Positions 49,841-58,131 of a stretch of 64,000 bases of DNA are shown piece after piece; positions within the stretch are counted from its first letter, which is position 1; each line of letters begins with the position of its first letter. Made by a program: the position numbers and the translations under genes. The notes under the pieces were generated by a model, which was not told the DNA's origin, made no database searches, and saw only the letters and a list, made by a program, of their open reading frames with translations. Source of the stretch: Delftia tsuruhatensis NBRC 16741 (lineage in GTDB: Bacteria; Pseudomonadota; Gammaproteobacteria; Burkholderiales; Burkholderiaceae_C); assembly GCF_001571325.1 (NCBI RefSeq), contig NZ_BCTO01000022.1:1-64000 (forward strand), written 5' to 3'.

Positions 49841-50563
49841 ATGAGCAACGCAATCAACCTCAACGCCGACCCGGCGGAGCTGGAGAAATTCTCCAGCCTG
49901 GCCCATCGCTGGTGGGACCCGGAAAGTGAGTTCAAACCCCTGCATCAGATCAATCCGCTGCGGCTGGACTGGATCGATGCGCAAGTTCCCTTGAAGGGGC
50001 GCAGAATTCTGGATGTCGGGTGTGGCGGCGGCATCCTTGCCGACTCCATGGCGCGCAAGGGTGCGCGCGAAGTGGTTGGCATCGATCTGGCCACCAAGGC
50101 ATTGCGCGTGGCCCAGCTGCATGCACTGGAGACGGGTACGCCCAACATTCACTACCACGAAGTGAGTGTGGAGCGTCTGGCCCAGGAGCAGCCTGGTTCC
50201 TTTGATGTGGTGACCTGCATGGAGATGCTGGAGCATGTGCCCGATCCCGCCTCCGTGGTATCGGCCTGTGCTGAGCTGGTCAAGCCTGGCGGCTGGGTGT
50301 TCTTCTCCACGATCAACCGCAGTGCAAAGGCCTTCGGTCTGGCCATCGTCGCGGCAGAATACCTGCTCAAGATGATTCCCAAGGGAACGCATGAGTACGC
50401 GAAACTGATCCAGCCCAGCGAACTCGCCATGTTCGCCCGTCAGGCTGGCCTTGATCTGCAGGCCAGCAAGGGCCTGCAGCACAACCCCATCACCGGGCGC
50501 TACTGGCTCAGTGCAGACACATCTGTGAACTACATGCTGGCCACGCGCCGGGCCGAAGGGTAA
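49841..50563 (+). CDS. ubiG: 3-demethylubiquinol 3-O-methyltransferase / polyprenyl-dihydroxybenzoate methyltransferase
   Basis: SAM-dependent methyltransferase of 240 aa acting twice in ubiquinone biosynthesis. Motif I is ILDVGCGGGILADSMARKGA (near 55-74), and the UbiG N-terminus reads ELEKFSSLAHRWWDPESEFKPLHQINPLRLDWI. Motifs CMEMLEHVPDP and STINRSAKAF are conserved. The ATG at 49841 is preferred over an upstream in-frame start at 49802 that would fall in the terminator region. It lies 5 bases before gph, a common pairing. Confidence 0.96.
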   Translation: MSNAINLNADPAELEKFSSLAHRWWDPESEFKPLHQINPLRLDWIDAQVPLKGRRILDVGCGGGILADSMARKGAREVVGIDLATKALRVAQLHALETGTPNIHYHEVSVERLAQEQPGSFDVVTCMEMLEHVPDPASVVSACAELVKPGGWVFFSTINRSAKAFGLAIVAAEYLLKMIPKGTHEYAKLIQPSELAMFARQAGLDLQASKGLQHNPITGRYWLSADTSVNYMLATRRAEG

Positions 50564-50568
50564 GCCGC

Positions 50569-51234
50569 ATGTGGAAAGAAGTCCGAGCCGTGCTGTTCGA
50601 TCTGGACGGCACCTTGATCGACAGTGCACCAGACCTGGGTGCAGCCGCAGACAGGATGCGTACGGATCGGGGGATGCCTTCAATTCCCTATGAGCGATAT
50701 CGACCCATGGCGGGCGCGGGGGCGCGGGGCATGCTGGGGGTGGGGTTCGGGCTCACGCCCGACTCGCCCGAGTTTGCGCAGATGCGCGAGGAGTTCTTCC
50801 GCAACTACGAGCAATGCATGACAGAGCGCACCTATGCGTTCGAGGGTGTCGAGGAACTGATTGCACGACTCCAGGCTGTGTCCATGCCCTGGGGCGTGGT
50901 CACGAACAAGTCCATGCGCTTTACCGATCCGCTGACGCAACAGATGCCGCTGTTCGCAACTGCGTCAGCCGTCGTCAGCGGCGACACCACGCCCCATGCA
51001 AAGCCCCATCCTGCACCCTTGCTGGAGGCTGCCGCGCGTATCGGCCTTCCTCCCGAGAGTTTTGTCTATGTCGGTGACGACGAGCGCGACATCGTTGCAG
51101 GCAAGGCCGCAGGCATGAAGACCGTGGCGGCTTGCTACGGCTACCTTGGCGCAGCCGGCGATACGCTGCACTGGCAGGCGGATGCGCAAATCAATTCTCC
51201 GCTGGAGCTCTTGAAACTGCTGGAAAGAGGCTAA
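50569..51234 (+). CDS. gph: Phosphoglycolate phosphatase
   Basis: HAD-superfamily phosphatase of 221 aa. Motif I is LFDLDGTLIDSAPDLG (nucleophile Asp11, acid/base Asp13). Motif II lies in GVVTNKS, motif III around HAKPHPAPL and motif IV in VYVGDDERDIVAGKAAGM. It removes 2-phosphoglycolate formed during DNA repair. It starts 5 bases after ubiG and ends 12 bases before ssrA. Confidence 0.93.
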   Translation: MWKEVRAVLFDLDGTLIDSAPDLGAAADRMRTDRGMPSIPYERYRPMAGAGARGMLGVGFGLTPDSPEFAQMREEFFRNYEQCMTERTYAFEGVEELIARLQAVSMPWGVVTNKSMRFTDPLTQQMPLFATASAVVSGDTTPHAKPHPAPLLEAAARIGLPPESFVYVGDDERDIVAGKAAGMKTVAACYGYLGAAGDTLHWQADAQINSPLELLKLLERG

Positions 51235-51237
51235 GAT
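51211..51237 (+). promoter_or_regulatory. Candidate sigma-70 promoter for ssrA
   Basis: TTGAAA (51211-51216) and TAAGAT (51232-51237) lie at the 3' end of gph with a short 15-base spacer, 9 bases before the first tmRNA base. The spacer is shorter than ideal, so the assignment is tentative. Confidence 0.35.
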
Positions 51238-51246
51238 AGGAGCCTT

Positions 51247-51624
51247 GGGGCTGTCCTGGTTTCGACGTGGGTTCGGGACCGGTGTGGTGCATGTCGAGCT
51301 TGATTGACGCTCGTAAATCTCCATTCAAAAAACTAACTGCAAACGACGAACGTTTCGCACTCGCCGCTTAAATCCGGTGAGCCTTGCAACAGCACGCTGA
51401 TGGGCTGGGCAAGGGGGTAGCAATACCTCCCGGCTGCAAGGGAATTCACATCAGCTGGCTGCGTACTGGGCTTCTTAGTACGTGGCAAGATCCAAGGAAG
51501 CTGGCATCCCGGGTAGCGTGCGCCTGCGCGACTCGGGAGGCGAGACTCAAAACAGAACGCTAAACATGTAGATCTGCCCGGCGAAGGCTTGCGGACGCGG
51601 GTTCAATTCCCGCCAGCTCCACCA
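51247..51624 (+). ncRNA. ssrA: Transfer-messenger RNA (tmRNA)
   Basis: One-piece tmRNA of about 378 nt that rescues stalled ribosomes. The 5' end GGGGCTG pairs with CAGCTCC before the encoded ACCA (51621-51624), forming the tRNA-like acceptor. The T-loop GTTCAATTCC is present near the 3' end. The tag reading frame is 51339-51371 (resume codon GCA) and encodes ANDERFALAA followed by TAA, a proteobacterial tag. The 3' end is the usual target of tyrosine integrases, and an integrase gene lies 282 bases further on. Confidence 0.97.
51602..51624 (+). other. Probable attachment site (attL) at the ssrA 3' end
   Basis: The T-arm/acceptor end of tmRNA lies directly upstream of a P4-type integrase gene, the classic arrangement for islands that restore ssrA on insertion. 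The matching direct repeat at the other border was not found in this window, so the exact core is inferred. Confidence 0.5.
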
Positions 51625-51635
51625 CCATAACGTTC

Positions 51636-51672
51636 AAAGGCGTTCACTGAAGTTCGGTGAGCGCCTTTTTTC
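51636..51672 (+). terminator. Terminator after ssrA
   Basis: A 12-bp stem with one G-U pair (51636-51647 with 51657-51668, 9-base loop) is followed by T residues. It lies 11 bases after the tmRNA CCA end, on the island side of the presumed attachment core. Confidence 0.8.
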
Positions 51673-51738
51673 TTTGTTAAATCAACGAGTTATAGTTCGT
51701 GGTGGTTCATTGTCGTTCGCAGGTAGCCGGAGGATGAT

Positions 51739-51885
51739 GGGGGTACGAGTGGGGGTGCAATCCTGTTTTTGCATATACTTTAGCCAATCTGTACCCCCTG
51801 ATTGGCGCTAGGCCTTGCTACATGGGCCTTCTAGCGTGTCACTTGTACCCCCGTGGGGTACGTATCAGGTGGGCGTTGTACCCCC
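51739..51885. repeat. Iterated GTACCCC motifs upstream of the integrase gene
   Basis: Five copies of GTACCCC in either orientation (51739-51746, 51791-51798, 51845-51852, 51855-51861 and 51878-51885). Two of them form the palindrome GTACCCC-CGT-GGGGTAC at 51845-51861. Spacing and placement between ssrA and int suggest arm-type integrase or excisionase binding sites, or an autoregulatory operator of int. Confidence 0.6.
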
Positions 51886-51906
51886 TAGCCAATTGAGTTC
51901 ACACCC

Positions 51907-53148
51907 ATGTTGACCGATGTGCAATGCCGAAACGCCAGTTGCCCCGCTGATCGCAAACAAGCGAGATTTGCTGATTCCGGAGGGCTTTACTTGCAGGTGA
52001 GTCCGAATGGCTCCAAGCGGTGGTTCTACAAGTACCGAATCCAAAATAAGGAAAAGCAGCTTGCATTGGGCAGCTATCCGACGGTCTCTCTGACGGCGGC
52101 TCGCAAGGCGCGTGATATTGCCAAATTGAAGAAGTCGGAAGGTGTCGATCCTGTGCAGGCTCGAAAAATGGAAAAGCTCAAGGGCTTGGCAGTTGACGGA
52201 AGCGTGTTCAAAGTTGTGGCATTGGAGTGGCACGCCAAGCAAGTAGGGACATGGAGTGCCAGCCACGCTGAACGTACCAAACGCCAGCTTGAACGAGATT
52301 TATTTCCATGGATCGGTGATCGACAAATGGAAAGCATTGAGCCAATGGAGCTCCTGTCCGTTCTGAAGAAAGTGGAAGAACGGGGTGCTATCGAAACGGC
52401 GGATCGAGGTCTGATGCTTGTTCGTCAAATATGGCGTTACTGGCTTCCAACCGCTGGAAATGATCAAAGGGACATCACGGAAGGCTTGAAAAGTCGATTG
52501 CTACCTTATCGTGGCAAGAAATTCCCTGCAATTGTTGAGCCGCAGCGTTTTGGTGAATTACTTCGGGCTATGTATGCATATAAGGGTGGTCCGATTGTCC
52601 GTACAGCGCTGTTGTTGGCTCCAATGCTTTATCAGCGCCCCGGAAATTTGCGCATGATGGAATGGGCTGAGCTGGACTTAGATGCAGGCACATGGATGAT
52701 TCCAAGTGCCAAGATGAAGCGAACAGTTGAGGAAAAGGCCAACGGAGAACCGCATGTGGTGCCTATGCCGACGCAAGCAGTCGAGCTGCTGAGAGACCTG
52801 CAGAAGCTAACAGGTCGGAGCTCTTATGTTTTCCCTGGGCAGCGTGACCATGAGCGGCCGATGTCTGATAACTCTGTGCGAAGTGCTTTATATGGCCTTG
52901 GATTCGGGACTGAACAGAGTTGGCACGGTTTCCGTGCAAGTGCTCGAACGATGCTTGTTGATCAACTTGATTTAGACCCGCTCGCAATTGAGGCGAATCT
53001 GGCGCATATGGTGAAGGATGCTAATGGACGTAGCTACAACCGGACGAAGTATTTAGCGAAGAGATTTGAGATGGTTCAGCTATGGGCTGACTACCTTGAT
53101 CAACTACGGTTGGGTGTGGAACTTGTTCCTTTGGTCCGACAGGCTTGA
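51907..53148 (+). CDS. int: Tyrosine recombinase / P4-type integrase
   Basis: Site-specific integrase of 413 aa. An N-terminal DUF4102-like arm-binding domain (LTDVQCRNASCPADRKQARFADSGGLYLQV; WFYKYRIQNKEKQLALGSYPTVSLTAARKAR) is followed by a core-binding domain and the catalytic domain. The catalytic domain has Arg in LYQRPGNLRMMEW, the HxxR box WHGFRAS and the nucleophilic Tyr in RSYNRTKYLAKRFEMVQLWADYL. It catalyses integration and excision at the ssrA 3' end. Codon use is less GC-rich than in the flanking core genes, as expected for acquired DNA. No excisionase gene is visible nearby. Confidence 0.93.
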   Translation: MLTDVQCRNASCPADRKQARFADSGGLYLQVSPNGSKRWFYKYRIQNKEKQLALGSYPTVSLTAARKARDIAKLKKSEGVDPVQARKMEKLKGLAVDGSVFKVVALEWHAKQVGTWSASHAERTKRQLERDLFPWIGDRQMESIEPMELLSVLKKVEERGAIETADRGLMLVRQIWRYWLPTAGNDQRDITEGLKSRLLPYRGKKFPAIVEPQRFGELLRAMYAYKGGPIVRTALLLAPMLYQRPGNLRMMEWAELDLDAGTWMIPSAKMKRTVEEKANGEPHVVPMPTQAVELLRDLQKLTGRSSYVFPGQRDHERPMSDNSVRSALYGLGFGTEQSWHGFRASARTMLVDQLDLDPLAIEANLAHMVKDANGRSYNRTKYLAKRFEMVQLWADYLDQLRLGVELVPLVRQA

Positions 53149-53243
53149 AGGTTAGCCTTGCGATGTGACGGGGGAGTAATACTTTCTGATTTTTGAAGTG
53201 TGCGGCTGGTCTGCAGCGATTGCTGCCGCGCTTGGTAGCAGGC

Positions 53244-53385
53244 TTAATTACCGGTCACCTCCTTATAGAGGTCATTCAGAACGCCAAGCCAATCACTTCT
53301 CGTATGACTATTTCCAAGTCACCAGTACCCTTGTACTTCCTGCCGAGTCGCAGCCATGCATCGCTGATTTCTGATGCCCTCGGCT
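53244..53385 (-). pseudogene. Possible frameshifted small-protein remnant
   Basis: On the minus strand one frame reads ISDAWLRLGRKYKGTGDLEIVIREVIGLAF and stops. An adjacent frame continues NDLYKEVTGN to a stop at 53244. The two read as one plausible C-terminus if a single base is restored near 53275. No start codon or family is recognised. It lies directly downstream of the helicase fragment. The rest of 53149-53392 shows nothing else. Confidence 0.25.
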
Positions 53386-53392
53386 TCCAGCA

Positions 53393-54122
53393 TCAATTTG
53401 CCTGAACAATGATTTCAACATATCCAATCAGCTCTGCTGAGTAGCTACCGCCCCCAGTTGCCGCTCCCTTGTGCTTAAGCTCCCGTTGTAGTGTCGGCTC
53501 CACGGTGTGGGCAAACAGTGCCAGGCGCTGCTCCGGTGTAAAACTCGGCGAGATCGCCGGCGCTTGCAGATACCGTTCGCATTGCCGCTCAATAGTCGGC
53601 ACCCGTGTCCCGTCCTGCTTGACTGCGATGGGCTGCACCACCACACAGCGCTCACCGTTGTCGGCAGACGCCTCCACCATCCACAAGGACAGCAGTACCG
53701 GCTCGTCAACATCCCCAGCCACCGCAATGCCGATGTCTTCGGGCGTCACGCTGCGCCAGCGGCCCAGTTCTTCCTGTACCAAGGGGTGATCCAAGCCCAT
53801 CAGCTCCAGATCGTCCCTGCTGGTGGCGGTATCTCGGTTCAGTGTGAAACGTGCACGGCGCGTGCCATCTGTTGTTACAAGATCGTAGGTTTCTTCGTCC
53901 ACCTTCAGCAGCTTCTGCTGGTGGTCTGCCACTGCTGCCGACAGAAAGCGCACCAGCCGATCCAGGCTGGAGGACACATCCGAGAAGGGCTGGTAGTCAT
54001 CGAGGCTGAAACCGTCGAGGTCTTGAAACAGGTCGAACACCACCTGCCTTGCCTCGCGGGAATTGGACAGCGCCGCTTCCAGCTCCACCTGGGTGCGTTT
54101 CAGTTCAGGGTCAGACAGCGCC
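53393..54122 (-). pseudogene. C-terminal fragment of a large SNF2-type helicase-related protein, cut by Tn402-like insertion
   Basis: The open frame runs from the transposon end at 54122 to a stop at 53393, about 243 codons with no own start of note (a GTG at 54088 exists). The sequence (ELKRTQVELEAALSNSREARQVVF; LVTTDGTRRARFTLNRDTA; ELMGLDHPLVQEELGRWR; GERCVVVQPIAVKQDGTRVPTIERQCERYLQ) looks like the C-terminal region of large SNF2/HepA-like helicases found in phage-defence islands such as DISARM (DrmD). No ATPase motifs lie in the retained part. The 5' part should sit on the other side of the transposon if the insertion was simple, but is not seen before 64000. Family assignment is tentative; truncation at the inverted repeat is directly visible. 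Confidence 0.55.
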
Positions 54123-54263
54123 TGTCATTTTCAGAACACGACTGCACCAATTGAATGGGCATAACGGCTGTTGTGCAGCCCACTCCTGACAGACCGATAT
54201 CAGCAGTCGGCTGCACCAATCTCGTCTATGCTTAATACTCGTGTGCACCAAAGCGAGGTGAGC
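54123..54263 (+). repeat. IRt of Tn402-like element with TniA-binding repeats
   Basis: The terminal repeat (54123-54148) is followed by related copies of the CAG-ACGACTGCACCA motif: a reversed one around GGCTGTTGTGCAGCC (54166-54180), then AGTCGGCTGCACCA (54202-54215) and TGTGCACCA near 54242. Such 19-bp iterations are the known TniA-binding sites next to IRt in this transposon family. Confidence 0.8.
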
Positions 54264-55946
54264 ATGGCGACCGATACCGTACCGATTGCCGAGCACGGCG
54301 TAGCCACCCTGCCAGAACAGGCATGGGAGCGAGCGCGTCGTCGTGCGGAGATCATTGGGCCGCTGGCGCAGTCGGAGACGGTCGGGCATGAAGCGGCCGA
54401 CGCGGCAGCCCAGGCACTGGGTTTGTCCCGGCGGCAGGTCTACGTCCTGATCCGCCGTGCCCGGCAAGGTTCGGGACTGGTCACTGACTTGGCTCTTGGG
54501 CAGTCGAGCGGTGGCAAAGGTAAAGGCCGCTTGCCGGAGTCGGTCGAACGCATCATCCGCGAGCTGCTGCAAAAGCGCTTCCTGACCAAGCAGAAGCGCA
54601 GCCTAGCGGCGTTCTACCGTGAGGTCGCGCAGGCTTGCAAAGCGCAAAAGCTGCGGGTGCCGGCGCGCAACACCGTGGCGTTGCGAATCGCCGGCCTCGA
54701 TCCGCGTGAGGCCGTTCGCCGCCGAGAAGGCAAGGATGCGGCCCGCAACCTGCAAGGTGTCGGCGGTGAGCCTCCCGCCGTTGCCGCGCCACTGGAACAG
54801 GTGCAGATCGACCACACGGTCATCGACCTGATCGTGGTGGACGAGCGCGACCGGCAACCGATTGGCCGTCCGTACCTCACCATTGCCATCGACGTGTTCA
54901 CCCGCTGCGTGGTCGGCATGGTGGTCACGTTGGAAGCGCCTTCCGCTGTTTCTGTCGGCCTGTGCCTCGCGCATGTCGCCTGCGACAAGCGCCCTTGGCT
55001 GGAGGGCTTGGCCGTGGAAATGAACTGGCCAATGAGCGGCAAGCCCATGCTGCTCTACCTGGACAACGCGGCCGAGTTCAAGAGCGAGGCCCTGCGCCGG
55101 GGCTGCGAGCAGCATGGCATCCGGTTGGACTATCGGCCGCTCGGGCAGCCGCACTATGGTGGCATCGTGGAGCGAATCATCGGCACGGCGATGCAGATGA
55201 TCCACGACGATCTACCGGGAACAACCTTCTCCAACCCGGACCAGCGCGGCGACTACGATTCCGAAAATAAGGCCGCCCTGACGCTGCGCGAGCTGGAGCG
55301 CTGGCTCACATTGGCGGTCGGCACCTACCACGGCTCGGTGCACAACGGTCTGCTTCAGCCACCGGCGGCGCGCTGGGCCGAGGCCGTGGCGCGCGTCGGC
55401 GTGCCGACCGTCGTCACCCGCGCCACTGCCTTTCTGGTCGATTTCCTGCCCGTCCTCCGCCGCACCCTGACCCGCACTGGCTTCGTCATCGACCACATCC
55501 ACTACTACGCCGATGCGCTCAAGCCGTGGATAGCTCGGCGCGACCGCCTGCCTGCGTTCCTGATCCGGCGCGACCCACGCGACATTAGCCGCATTTGGGT
55601 GCTGGAGCCGGAGGGGCCGCACTATCTGGAAATCCCCTACCGTACCTTGTCGCACCCGGCTGTCACCCTCTGGGAGCAACGGCAGGCACTGGCGAAATTG
55701 CGGCAACAAGGGCGCGAACAGGTGGATGAGTCGGCGCTGTTCCGCATGATAGGGCAGATGCGCGAAATCGTGACCACTGCGCAGAAAGCCACGCGCAAGG
55801 CGCGGCGCGACGCGGATCGACGCCAGCATCTCAAGTCAACGGAACAACCTATCAAAGCCACGCCACCAGCGGACACGGACATGGCAGACGCGCAGGCGGA
55901 CAACCAGCCACCTGCCAAACCGTTCGACCAGATTGAGGAGTGGTAG
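54264..55946 (+). CDS. tniA: Transposase TniA (DDE superfamily)
   Basis: Transposase of 560 aa (Tn402 TniA is 559). An N-terminal HTH region (AAAQALGLSRRQVYVLIRRARQG) is followed by a catalytic rve/DDE core with Asp in QIDHTVIDLIVVDERD, Asp in LYLDNAAEFKSEAL and Glu in GGIVERIIGTAMQMI. A C-terminal Mu-type beta-barrel region follows. It cuts and joins the transposon ends together with TniB and TniQ. The ATG at 54264 with AGCGAGGTGAGC upstream is the known start of the family. Confidence 0.97.
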   Translation: MATDTVPIAEHGVATLPEQAWERARRRAEIIGPLAQSETVGHEAADAAAQALGLSRRQVYVLIRRARQGSGLVTDLALGQSSGGKGKGRLPESVERIIRELLQKRFLTKQKRSLAAFYREVAQACKAQKLRVPARNTVALRIAGLDPREAVRRREGKDAARNLQGVGGEPPAVAAPLEQVQIDHTVIDLIVVDERDRQPIGRPYLTIAIDVFTRCVVGMVVTLEAPSAVSVGLCLAHVACDKRPWLEGLAVEMNWPMSGKPMLLYLDNAAEFKSEALRRGCEQHGIRLDYRPLGQPHYGGIVERIIGTAMQMIHDDLPGTTFSNPDQRGDYDSENKAALTLRELERWLTLAVGTYHGSVHNGLLQPPAARWAEAVARVGVPTVVTRATAFLVDFLPVLRRTLTRTGFVIDHIHYYADALKPWIARRDRLPAFLIRRDPRDISRIWVLEPEGPHYLEIPYRTLSHPAVTLWEQRQALAKLRQQGREQVDESALFRMIGQMREIVTTAQKATRKARRDADRRQHLKSTEQPIKATPPADTDMADAQADNQPPAKPFDQIEEW

Positions 55947-55948
55947 CC

Positions 55949-56857
55949 GTGGACGAATATCCCATCATCGACCTGTCCCACCTGCTGCCGGCGGCCCAGG
56001 GCCTGGCCCGTCTCCCGGCGGACGAGCGCATCCATCGCCTGCGCGCCGACCGCTGGATCGGCTATCCGCGAGCAGTCGAGGCGTTGAACCGGCTGGAAGC
56101 CCTGTATACGTGGCCGAACAAGCAACGCATGCCCAACTTGCTGCTGGTCGGTCCAACCAACAACGGCAAGTCGATGATCGTCGAGAAGTTCCGCCGCGCC
56201 CACCCGGCCAGCTCCGACGCCGACCAGGAGCACATCCCGGTATTGGTCGTGCAGATGCCGTCCGAGCCGTCGGTGATCCGCTTCTACGTCGCGCTGCTCG
56301 CGGCGATGGGTGCACCATTGCGACCGCGCCCACGGCTGCCGGAAATGGAGCAACTGGCGCTGGCACTGCTGCGAAAGGTCGGTGTGCGCATGCTGGTGAT
56401 CGACGAGCTGCACAACGTCCTGGCCGGCAACAGCGTCAACCGCCGGGAATTCCTCAACCTGCTGCGCTTTCTCGGCAACGAGCTGCGCATCCCGCTGGTT
56501 GGGGTCGGCACGCGCGACGCCTACTTGGCGATCCGCTCGGATGACCAGTTGGAAAATCGGTTCGAGCCGATGATGCTGCCGGTGTGGGAGGCCAACGACG
56601 ATTGCTTCTCACTGCTGGCCAGCTTCGCCGCTTCGCTTCCATTGCGGCGACCCTCGTCGATTGCCACGCTGGACATGGCTCGCTACCTGCTCACACGCAG
56701 CGAGGGCACTATCGGCGAACTGGCGCACTTGCTGATGGCGGCGGCCATCGTCGCCGTGGAGAGCGGCGAGGAAGCGATCAACCACCGCACGCTCAGCATG
56801 GCCGATTACACCGGCCCCAGCGAGCGGCGACGACAGTTCGAGCGGGAACTGATGTGA
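55949..56857 (+). CDS. tniB: Transposition ATP-binding protein TniB
   Basis: AAA+ ATPase of 302 aa that assists TniA in target selection, comparable to MuB or TnsC. Walker A is GPTNNGKSM (near 68) and Walker B is VRMLVIDELHNVLAG (near 147-161). The start is the GTG at 55949 (DEYPIIDLSHLLPAAQ), the family start; a GTG three codons earlier overlaps tniA. It overlaps tniQ by four bases. Confidence 0.96.
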   Translation: MDEYPIIDLSHLLPAAQGLARLPADERIHRLRADRWIGYPRAVEALNRLEALYTWPNKQRMPNLLLVGPTNNGKSMIVEKFRRAHPASSDADQEHIPVLVVQMPSEPSVIRFYVALLAAMGAPLRPRPRLPEMEQLALALLRKVGVRMLVIDELHNVLAGNSVNRREFLNLLRFLGNELRIPLVGVGTRDAYLAIRSDDQLENRFEPMMLPVWEANDDCFSLLASFAASLPLRRPSSIATLDMARYLLTRSEGTIGELAHLLMAAAIVAVESGEEAINHRTLSMADYTGPSERRRQFERELM

Positions 56858-58071
56858 AGCCTGCGCCGCGCTGGCCGCTGCATCCCGCCCCGAAAGAAGG
56901 CGAGGCGCTGTCCTCATGGCTCAACCGCGTGGCCCTTTGCTATCACATGGAAGTGTCCGAGCTGCTGGAGCACGATCTTGGTCACGGCCAGGTTGATGAC
57001 CTGGACACCGCGCCACCACTGGCGCTGCTGGCGATGCTCTCCCAGCGGAGCGGTATCGAGCTGGATCGGCTGCGCTGCATGAGTTTCGCTGGCTGGGTGC
57101 CTTGGCTACTGGACGGCCTTGATGATCAGATTCCAGCCGCATTGGAAACCTATGCGTTCCAGCTCTCGGTACTGCTGCCGAGATTCCGCCGTAAGACGCG
57201 ATCCATCACGAGCTGGCGTGCCTGGCTGCCCAGCCAGCCGATAAACCGCGCCTGTCCGCTCTGCCTGAACGATCCGGAGAACCAAGCCGTACTGCTCGCG
57301 TGGAAGCTGCCCCTGATGCTGAGTTGCCCGCTGCATGGCTGCTGGCTGGAATCCTATTGGGGCGTGCCAGGGCGGTTTATCGGCTGGGAGAACGCCGACG
57401 CCGAACCGCGCACCGCCAGCGACGCGATTGCGGCGATGGACCAGCGTACCTGGCAGGCACTGACAACCGGTCACGTGGAGCTGCCGCGCCGAAGCATCCA
57501 CGCCGGATTGTGGTTTCGGCTGCTACGCACGCTGCTCGATGAGCTGAACACCCCGCTTTCCGCGTGCGGAACCTGCGCAGGGTATCTCCGCCAAGTCTGG
57601 GAAGGCTGCGGGCATCCGCTGCGTGCTGGGCAAAGTCTGTGGCGACCGTATGAAACCCTGAACCCGGCAGTACGGTTGCAGATGCTGGAGGCGGCGGCAA
57701 CGGCAATCAGCTTGATTGAGGCGAGGGACATAAGCCCGCCAGGCGAGCAGGCAAAGCTATTCTGGTCCGAGCCGCAAACCGGGTTCACCAGTGGCCTGCC
57801 GACGAAAGCGCCGAAGCCCGAACCCATCAATCACTGGCAGCGTGCAGTCCAGGCCATCGACGAGGCCATCATTGAAGCGCGGCACAACCCCGAGACGGCA
57901 CGCTCGCTGTTCGCGTTGGCTTCCTATGGTCGGCGCGACCCAGCTTCCCTGGAACAGTTGCGCGCCACCTTCGCGGAGGAAGGCATCCCCCCGGAATTTC
58001 TGTCACATTATGAGCCTGATGGACCCTTTGCATGTCTTAGACAGAATGACGGGTTAAGTGACAAATTTTGA
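56854..58071 (+). CDS. tniQ: Transposition accessory protein TniQ
   Basis: TniQ of 405 aa, related to TnsD. It has a zinc-finger-like CPLCLND and CPLHGCW pattern (near 130-160) after the conserved PKEGEALSSWLNRVALCY N-terminus. It is needed with TniA and TniB for cointegrate formation. It starts at a GTG overlapping the tniB stop. Confidence 0.95.
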   Translation: MKPAPRWPLHPAPKEGEALSSWLNRVALCYHMEVSELLEHDLGHGQVDDLDTAPPLALLAMLSQRSGIELDRLRCMSFAGWVPWLLDGLDDQIPAALETYAFQLSVLLPRFRRKTRSITSWRAWLPSQPINRACPLCLNDPENQAVLLAWKLPLMLSCPLHGCWLESYWGVPGRFIGWENADAEPRTASDAIAAMDQRTWQALTTGHVELPRRSIHAGLWFRLLRTLLDELNTPLSACGTCAGYLRQVWEGCGHPLRAGQSLWRPYETLNPAVRLQMLEAAATAISLIEARDISPPGEQAKLFWSEPQTGFTSGLPTKAPKPEPINHWQRAVQAIDEAIIEARHNPETARSLFALASYGRRDPASLEQLRATFAEEGIPPEFLSHYEPDGPFACLRQNDGLSDKF

Positions 58072-58131
58072 CGGCCAGCGCTTTCCGGCGCACACTGTCA
58101 CATAATCGAACGTATATGTGACAGGTGCGGC
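58072..58131 (+). promoter_or_regulatory. Resolution (res) site for TniR
   Basis: The short gap between tniQ and tniR holds the inverted repeat TGTCACATA-N10-TATGTGACA (58096-58123). Another TGTCACAT copy lies just inside tniQ (near 58001). This is the expected place for the res subsites at which TniR resolves cointegrates, and it also overlaps the tniR promoter. Confidence 0.7.
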
